Shown: positions 1 to 8,100 of the stretch, in pieces | Numbering within the stretch: position 1 is the first letter of the stretch | Layout of the letters: every line of letters starts with the position of its first letter | DNA from: JAVBMV01 sp031552145 | Lineage (GTDB): Bacteria; Myxococcota; Myxococcia; Myxococcales; UBA5297 | Direction of reading: 5' to 3' | Length of the DNA: 64,000 nt | NCBI GenBank assembly: GCA_031552145.1 | Contig: JAVBMV010000013.1 | Location: forward strand, 108,838-172,837 | The notes under the pieces: model-generated | The model's input: only the letters and a program-made list of their open reading frames with translations | Database searches by the model: none | Told to the model about the DNA's origin: nothing | Translations under genes and position numbers: made by a program

Positions 1-1
1 C

Positions 2-2095
2 CTGACCGCCGAGTTCGAGGATCAGCTCCTCGGCCTGCGCGATGAGCTCATCTCGCTCTGCGGCCTCCCTTCGGGGTGCACCGCGCAGGAGATGGCCACC
101 GCTCCCGAGTGCGCGGCGCCGGTCGAGGCGGGCTATTGCGGCTACGCTCTCGCGCGCGGCGCGGCGGGCAAGGCCCCTGCCATGCCCGAGGGGAGCAGCA
201 CCTCCTCCTCGACCGCCGGCCAGAAGCTGCTCGCGCTGAGAGAGGCGGGCCTCGCCAAGCAGGCGGCGATGGCCAAGACCACCGAGCTAGCGCAGAAGGC
301 CTCTGTGCTCAACGCGACGGCGATGGCCTTTGCCAATGCCATCAAGTCCTGGGATGCGAAGCGGCAGACGGTGAACAACGAGGTAACGAAGCTGCTCGGC
401 GAAATCGGCACCCTCAACAACGCCAAGGTGCAGGCGGCGGTCAAGGCCTTCGAGGCGAAGCACAAGGAGCGCGAGGCGCGGTATGAGCAGCAGGTTGCGC
501 TGGTCGAGAAGGCGCGCACCATCGGCGTCGAGGGTGCGCAGCGCGACGTGGAGAAGATGGGCAAGATCCTCGGCCTCAATATCGCGGCCACCGTGCTTGG
601 CCGCGCCGCCGACAGAGTCGATGCCTGGGCCGAGGTCGCGGTCAGCGGACTTCCGCAAGAGGTCGGCCTCTCGTGCGACCCCTCCTTCGCGGCACGTCTG
701 GCGATTCGCACCGGGACAGTGGGAGTCGGTACCGGCCTCTACGTGGCCTCCGATGCGCTCACCATCGCCGCCATGGCCGCGGAGAACTCGCGCCAGGCTG
801 CCTCGATCCTCGAGAACGCCGAGTCGGCCGCGCTGGAGGGATTGACCGATCCCGAGGACATCAAGGCCGAGAACGAGTTCGCCGACATGGAGGAGGCGAT
901 CCGCCTGGGCAACATCGAGAGCGAGGCGAAGGTCTCCACGCTCAAGGCGCTGATCGAAGCGCGGCGCCGCAGCGTCGAGGTCGAGCTGGCGCGCAGCAAA
1001 GACGCTCAGGAGCTGGAGGATCGGCTCGACACCTGGCGCATGGCGCTCATCGATGCCGCGCTCGCCGAGGCGAACAGCTGGGAGGCGGAGCTCTCCATCC
1101 TCCAGCGCGAGCAGGCCTACTTCCAGGTGGTGCAGAGCGCGCAGATGCTCAACGCACGCTTCGCCTCCATGAGCGAACGCTGGACCGATATCCGCAACCT
1201 CCTGGGGAGCGCCGACGTTCTCTTCTCTGTCTCCAACCGCATCGCCCGCGCCGAGAGCCGGCTCGATACAGCCCGCCGCTCTATGGAGGAGTGGCTGGTC
1301 GCGCTCGAGTATTACTCGGTGCGTCCCTTCGTCGCGGAGCACCAAGCGATCCTCCTCGCGCGCAACCCCGGGCAGCTCTCCGCCATCGCGACGGAGTTCG
1401 CGCGGCTGCAGAAAGTTTGCGGCGGCCCCGTCACCGAGCAGATCGTCGAGATCTCCGTGCGTGATGACCTGCTCGGCATGAGCCACGCGGTAGGTGACGC
1501 CGAAGGCGCCATGACCGAGCCCGGTTCGCGACTGCGCGCGCTCTTCGCCCGTAAGGAGGCGCCGGGCTTCAAGCGCGTGCCCTACACCACCAAGCTCAAG
1601 GTGGGCGAGCTGCTGGCGCAGGATGCGGCTTGGGCTGTTTCCTTCCCAATCAGCATCGAGTCCTTCGCCAACCTCTCGAAGGCGTGCAACGCGAAGATCA
1701 GCTCCATCGCGGTGCAGCTCGTCGGCGACAAGATCGGCAGCGGGTTGCCAGTGGTCTCCATCGCCTACGACGGCGTCGGGCAGCTGCGCTCCTGTCAGCC
1801 CAACATCGCCACCTACGTCAAGCAGTTCTCCGAGGGCTCTACCGCCTTCGGGCGCGTCACGCCCTTCAAGATGGGCGGCAGGACCGTCTCTCCCATCGCG
1901 CGCTTCAACGAGTACGCGCCGGAGAGCTCCTCCAACCTGACGCTGGAGGGGCTGCCGCTCGCGGCGGGCTACGCGCTCATCATCGACAAGTCGCTCCCCG
2001 CCAACCAGGGCGTCGATTGGGAGCGCCTCGAGGACGTGAAGTTGAGGGTGCGCTTCAACTACCAGGACGTCTTCCCCGAGGGGCAATGCAAGTAA
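2..2095 (+). CDS. C-terminal part of a long coiled-coil protein, possibly Tc-toxin-A-like (5' end outside window)
   Basis: The frame is open from base 2 without a stop, so the gene begins upstream; the ATG at 92 is only the first in-window Met. The visible part (about 697 residues) is rich in Ala/Glu/Lys/Arg and predicts long helices over roughly the middle 300 residues (for example around ARYEQQVALVEKAR and KALIEARRRSVEVELARSK). The last 160 residues change to a beta-rich module with ISSIAVQLVG near its middle and LEDVKLRVRFNYQDVF at the end. That order (long helical stretch, a segment like I..I.VTLP, then a final D(V/I)xLxxRY-like strand) resembles the C-terminus of Tc-toxin A subunits, which form an alpha-helical translocation channel. 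The resemblance is by eye and weak. It stands apart from the next gene, separated by a strong hairpin. A plain structural coiled-coil protein is the alternative. Confidence 0.6.
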   Translation: MTAEFEDQLLGLRDELISLCGLPSGCTAQEMATAPECAAPVEAGYCGYALARGAAGKAPAMPEGSSTSSSTAGQKLLALREAGLAKQAAMAKTTELAQKASVLNATAMAFANAIKSWDAKRQTVNNEVTKLLGEIGTLNNAKVQAAVKAFEAKHKEREARYEQQVALVEKARTIGVEGAQRDVEKMGKILGLNIAATVLGRAADRVDAWAEVAVSGLPQEVGLSCDPSFAARLAIRTGTVGVGTGLYVASDALTIAAMAAENSRQAASILENAESAALEGLTDPEDIKAENEFADMEEAIRLGNIESEAKVSTLKALIEARRRSVEVELARSKDAQELEDRLDTWRMALIDAALAEANSWEAELSILQREQAYFQVVQSAQMLNARFASMSERWTDIRNLLGSADVLFSVSNRIARAESRLDTARRSMEEWLVALEYYSVRPFVAEHQAILLARNPGQLSAIATEFARLQKVCGGPVTEQIVEISVRDDLLGMSHAVGDAEGAMTEPGSRLRALFARKEAPGFKRVPYTTKLKVGELLAQDAAWAVSFPISIESFANLSKACNAKISSIAVQLVGDKIGSGLPVVSIAYDGVGQLRSCQPNIATYVKQFSEGSTAFGRVTPFKMGGRTVSPIARFNEYAPESSSNLTLEGLPLAAGYALIIDKSLPANQGVDWERLEDVKLRVRFNYQDVFPEGQCK

Positions 2096-2124
2096 CCGAG
2101 AGAGCAGCTCGGTAGCGCAACATT

Positions 2125-2164
2125 CTCGGGCGGCGTGTCAGCCGGCGGCTGGCCGCCGCCCGAG
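2125..2164 (+). terminator. Strong GC-rich hairpin between the coiled-coil gene and the first giant lipoprotein
   Basis: An 11-bp perfect inverted repeat (CTCGGGCGGCG at 2125-2135, CGCCGCCCGAG at 2154-2164) encloses a second small inverted repeat (AGCC/GGCT). It lies 30 bases after the stop at 2095 and just before the Shine-Dalgarno AAGGAG (2179-2184) of the next gene. There is only a weak T-tract (cgtctt), so it may terminate inefficiently or act as an mRNA-stabilising hairpin. Confidence 0.55.
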
Positions 2165-2194
2165 CGTCTTATGTGATGAAGGAGAATGTGGGTC

Positions 2195-5100
2195 ATGAGA
2201 GCTCTCGGAACTTTCTCGGTCGTATTACTGCTCGGATTGGCGAGCGCCTGCGAAGAGCAGGGCGGTCTCGCGGGCCCGGGTGCTCGGCCTACAGTGCCGG
2301 AGCTCAAGAGCGTGGCGCAGGGTGTGACCACCGAGGTGATCGCCAGCGTCGGGTGGGAGAAGCTCTCGATCGATATGCCTCCGGCAAGGACGGGCCATCT
2401 CGTGGTTGGGCTCGGCGGCGGGAAGGTGCTGCTCTTTGGCGGCGTCGCCAGCGACGGGACGACTCTATTGGGCGACACTTGGCTTTGGGATGGGGCGACC
2501 TGGAAACAGGACCAAAGATCCGCCCATCCAACCGCGCGCAAAAAGAGCGCCATGGTGTTTTGCGGCGGCTCCGTGCTCTTGATGGGGGGCGAAGGTGTCG
2601 GGACAGGAAATGCCTTTCTGAGTGACACCTGGAGGTGGACCGAAAGCGCCGGGTGGACTGACGTGACGCCTGCCGCCGCGCAGAATCTGGGGAGCAGGAG
2701 AGGGCACTCCATGTCCTGCCGGCTCTCCCCATCGTCGGTATTGCTCTACGGAGGCGAGAAGCCAGCGGGTATCGAAAAATCATTCTATACTTGGGCGGGC
2801 AGCGCGTGGGTGGCCGTGTCATTGGTCGACGGTGTCGAGCGAACGGGTCACATGATGGCGCGCGTAGGCAGCACGGTGCTCGTGGCGGGCGGGTCCGATA
2901 GTGACGGGTCGCTCCGCTCCGCGCAGCGGCTAGACTTGACGAACTCAAAATGGCTCGACGTCGAAGACCTGCCATCGGAGTGCGTGGACTGTGCGATGGT
3001 GGGCGATTCTAGCTCCATCTATCTGTTGGGAACGAACCCGGCGGGGACGCAGAAGGTACCGCTGGCTTGGAAGTATGCCAGCGATACTTGGACCTCGGTG
3101 ACGCTCTCTGACGGCAGGTTGCCGCACCTCTCTCTCGAGAGCACGGCGATCGCTGGCGGAGACTCCGAGCTGATACTCATCGGAGGGAAGTCTCGTCTGG
3201 ATAGTGCGGCCGCCATGGAGATGTGGCGCATCGCTCCGTCGGACGGAGCGGACATGCGTTGGAGGGCCAAGTTCCCGCCGGCCCGAACAGGGCACGCCAT
3301 GGCAGGCTTGGGCGGCGGGAAGGTGCTGCTCTTTGGCGGAGATGCAAGGCGAAATGTGACAGATGCCCCCCAATACCTGAGCGACACCTGGGTCTGGAGT
3401 TCGAGCGAGGGATGGAAGGAGAAGGAATCCGCGTACACGCCAACGGCGCGCGCAAATCACGCCATGTCGTGGAGTGGCTCGAGTGGCAACGCGTATCTCT
3501 ATGGAGGCAGGGGCTCGAGCGGGCTGCTGAGTGACACCTGGACCTGGACCGACAACAATGTCTGGGAAAAGAACAGCGATGTTACTCCGGGGACGCGCGC
3601 TCATCACGCCATGGCCTTCGCCGGAAACTCCAAAGGTGCGCTCATGCTCGGGGGCATCATCGATGCCGCGGGCGAACGTTCGCTGCAGTGCCGCTTCCTC
3701 GATAGGACTTGGAAACAGGACAATGAGAACCTATCGGTGACCATTTCTGGTCACGCCTTGGCCTCGATTGAAGACAGCGTCGGTCTGGGCATTCTTCAGT
3801 TTGGCGGCATTTCCGGTGACGGGAGCGGCTCTTTGGCCACCCCACGTCTTTGGAGAAGCAATAGTGGCTGGTCGCCCGCGCCGGGAACCGCCCCCATCTC
3901 CCGGACGGGGCACGCGATGGCCACCCTCTCGCGCAGCGCGCTCCTTTTCGGCGGCATCGAGAACGCTACCATTGTTGTCGGCCTACAGCTCTTCAATGGC
4001 GCAGGATGGAGCGCCCCTGAGGTGACGTCGCCGACCGCGCCTTCCGCGAGGCACGCGCACGCCTTGGCGACGGCGGGGAATGGCGTGCTGCTCTTCGGCG
4101 GCTTCGACACGTCGGGAAAGCTCTTGGGCGAGACCTGGATACTCCAGCCCAGGATGCCCAATGGCAACAGCTGTTCGAAGAACGGTGAATGTGGCTCTGG
4201 CCACTGCATCGATGGCCGCTGCTGTGACAGCCTGTGTGACACCGAATGCCTGGCCTGCGACGTTTCAGGAAAGGAAGGGACCTGCTCGCGGGTCGAGGGG
4301 TCCCCTCACGGCGGGCGCAGCTGCGCCGGAGCCGATTCGGAATGTGCCGGAACCTGCAACGGCGCCTCGGATGAATGCGCGTGGCCATCAAAAATATGCG
4401 GCGCCGCGGCGACCTGCGACAGCGGACAGCTCATGGCGCGCCGATGCGACGAAGGCACCTGCGGAGCGCAGGCCGTCCGCTCGAGCTGCGCTCCGTACAC
4501 CTGTCCCGAAGGGGAGACCGCCTGCGCCGAGAGGTGTGACGACAGTGGGGAATGCGACACGGACGCAGACTGTATCGAGGCGAGGTGTCGTTCGCGCGGC
4601 ACGCCAGGCTCCTATTGTCTCGCGACAACGGATTGTTCAGAGGGACTGGTCTGTATCGCGAGTCTCAACATCTGTTGCGACAAGGCTTGCTCTGGCGATT
4701 GCGAATCGTGTGCTGCTCCTGGAAAAGAGGGCACCTGCACGCTGGTAACTGGAAATCCGTGGGACAAGGGCAAGTCCTGCGCGGGAGAGGGCGTCGAGGA
4801 GTGCAAAGGGAGTTGCGATGGCACCTCGGCGCAATGTTCTTGGCCGAGTGTAGTTTGTGGAAAGGCCTCTTGCAGTGGCGACTCCTTCCGCGCGGCGCCA
4901 CATTGCTCGCAGGGAAAGTGCGAGGAGGTCGCGGCGGTCGATTGTGGCGGTCTCTTTTCCTGTGCGGACAGCGAGGCGTGCAATACCGCTTGCGCCTCAG
5001 ACGCGGAGTGCGCCGCGGGCGCCTGGTGCAGCGGGAGCGCCTGCGTGGAGGATTTCCTCAAGGGCGAGAGGTGTACTCGGGATGCGCAGTGCCCAGGCAA

Positions 5101-8100
5101 CTTCTGCCGCGATGGCTTCTGCTGCGAGAGCAGCTGCTCGGGCACCTGCGAGGCTTGCAATGCGCAGGGGCTTTGCCTGCCGGTGATGGGCGAGCCAGCC
5201 CAAGGTCACAACCGCTGCACGGGTGAGGAGGGCTGTCAGGGCACTTGCGACGGCCTCGAGCGCAGGTATTGCGTCTTTCCTGGGGCGAGCACGGGTTGCC
5301 AGGAGCCCGTCTGCCTCAAGGATGCCAATGGCAAGAGCGTTGCGCAGGCTGCTGGCACATGCAATGGGAGCGGCAGCTGCTCCCCGGGCGCGAAGTCAGC
5401 CTGTGATGAAACGCTGGGATGCGATGATGTCGGGGCGGCGTGCCGAAAGGACTGTACCTCGGACGAAGAGTGCTTGGGCTATGGGCTCGGGTGTAAGGGA
5501 GGCACCTGCGCTTCCAAGAAGCTGCTGCGCGCAGCGTGCGACGACGACGACGAGTGCATCAGCGGCCACTGTGTCGAGGGCATCTGTTGCGACGGCCCTT
5601 GCGAGGGGCAATGCGAGTCGTGCGCCGTCTCGGGGTATGTTGGCGCCTGTCGCGCGGTGAAGGGCGACCCCGTCGCCGGAAAGAGTGCGTGCAGCGGCGA
5701 GGCATCGGGGGTCTGCAAGGGGGAGTGTGACGGCGAGAGGCGCGATGTATGCACCTACCCAACGGCGGCCGTGCTCTGCCGCGCCAAGACCTGCGTGGCG
5801 AATACAGCCTATTCGCGCGTCACATGTGACGGCGCGGGGAACTGCCCGCAGCCCACGATGCTGCAATGTGGCGACAATGGCTGCGGATTGGACGAATGCG
5901 CGAAGGGTTGCTCTGGTGACGCCGACTGCCCCGCGGCGAAATACTGCGGCGAACAGGGAAGCTGCGTCGCGAGGACGCCCAATGGGCAGGCTTGTGCCTC
6001 TGGTGGTGAATGCGCCAGCGGCTACTGCGTCGATGGCCTCTGCTGCAACAGCTCCTGTCGCGGGCAATGCGAGGCCTGCGGCGAACTGGGCAACGAGGGG
6101 AGCTGCGTCGTCGTCGTGGGCCCCCCTCGCGGCACGCGCGCCGCCTGCGCCGGCGCAGGCACCGACTGCGCGGGGACCTGTGGAGGGCACTCGGCAACCG
6201 AATGCGCCTTCCCGTCGAAGGAGACCTCCTGCGCCCCTGGAAAGTGCGAGGCGGGCAAGGAGCAGAGCGCGCATTGTGACGCCAGGGGTAGATGCCTGAC
6301 TCAGAGCAAGGCGTGTGGCGACTATGCCTGCGAGGCGGAGCATTGCCGGACGAATTGCAAGCGCGACGAGCATTGCGCGGGCGCGCTCGTCTGCGTCGAG
6401 GAGCGTTGCGTCCCGCCGAAGCCCGTCGAGCCGACCTGCGGCGTCGACGAGGAGTGTCCGGCTGGGCAACACTGCGAGGAGGGGAAGTGCGTCGCGGGAG
6501 AGCCCGAGCCCAAGCCCGAACCCAAGCCCAAGGGAGACGGTGGTGGCTGTAGCGCAGCGGGTGGCAACTCACCCATGGGCTGGTCGCTTGCCGGAGCCGC
6601 CATTCTCTTCGCGCTCGGGCGCAGGAGGGCGAAAGGGGGCGCGCTGCTCATTGCGCCGCTGGTGGCGCTGGTGGCGACGGGGTGTGGCGATAAGGAGAGC
6701 GGAGCGCAGAATGGCGGCGGGACCGACAGCGCTCTGGTGAGCAGCTGTCGCTATACCTACGAGTGCGACAAGGGGCAGATATGCAAGGATGGTAGTTGCG
6801 TCGATGCTGGCGCGGCAGTGGATGCCGGCCAGACCGATACGGGTGGGCTGGAGGATGTGGGCGGGCCAGACGCGACAGTGGATGGCGGCGATGTCGGCCC
6901 TGGCGACGGGGGCGATGCCGGCTCCGGTGGAGATGGCGGCGTCGGCCCCGACGTTCCTGCGCGCGTAACCTTTGGCGTTGGCGATTACCGCGTTTGCAGC
7001 CGCGACACCGACTGCGACATCGCGGGCGGCAATGGCAACTGCGTCATCACCTTGAAGCTCAACAGGCCCGATCCTCGCAAGAATGGAATGAAGGAGGTGA
7101 CGGTCGCCTCGCTCGACAGGAGCGGCAGGCTCCAGGCAGGCGAGGGTGTCTGCTCCCGTCCTTGCACCAGCACTCCTTCAATCTGCGAGACGATGAAGGT
7201 GATGGGGCCAAACGGCGCCGAGGCATCTTTTTCGTGCCAACTGATCTATGCGGGCGCGAGCCCCTATCCGATGCCAGCCTTCGCCGGCGCAGCCGACTAC
7301 AGCCCTTACCCCCCGCGCCTGCTGCAGATGAAGGAACTACTGACCAATGAGCAGGAGCTCGCCTCGGGTGTGCCCTACGCATCGCTCTGCAGGCCTCCTT
7401 TCGAGGTGGCCGAGGGGCGCTCGCCGAAGTTCTGCCAGCCCTGCGCCAAGAGCGACGACTGCGCACCAGACGACCATTGCTTCATGGAGCGGGCGCATGC
7501 CAAACAGCCCTCCGGCGTCTGTGTGGAGCCATGCGGCGAGAATGGCGACTGTCCCTTTGGCTTCGAGTGCTCGGCGGTTAGGGGAAGCGGCGGAAAGTTT
7601 TGCGCGCCGGTGGTGGGTACCTGCGGGCGTTGCCTCGATCGCGATGGCGACAAGCGCGGTCTTGGCCTCTGCGGCGAGGTGAGCCAGCCGCAGACCGCCA
7701 CCGATTGCGATGACACTGATGCGCTCACCTATTGGGACGGGAGCGATCCGGAGCATGCCTTCAACGCCAAATGCGGGGAAAATGACACCAACTGCAACGG
7801 CCTCTGGGATGAGCTAGAGCAGCTGGGCTATCGGTTCCCGAACAACTGCGAGAGGTGCTACGACAACTGCGCCAAGCGCGCGCCGCAAGACGCGATCGCC
7901 ATCTGTGAGTCGCAGGGTGTGGGAAAGGGGTCGCTCTGCAAGGCCAAGTGCAACGAGGGTTTCGCGGATTGCGATGGCGACATCGAAAATGGATGCGAGA
8001 CCAAGGTGAGCGCCCAGGCGCTCCTTTACGAGGACTATGACGGCGACGGGCGTGGCGGCAGGAGCATCTATGACTGCTCGGGAGGCTCGCCTCCCGCGGG

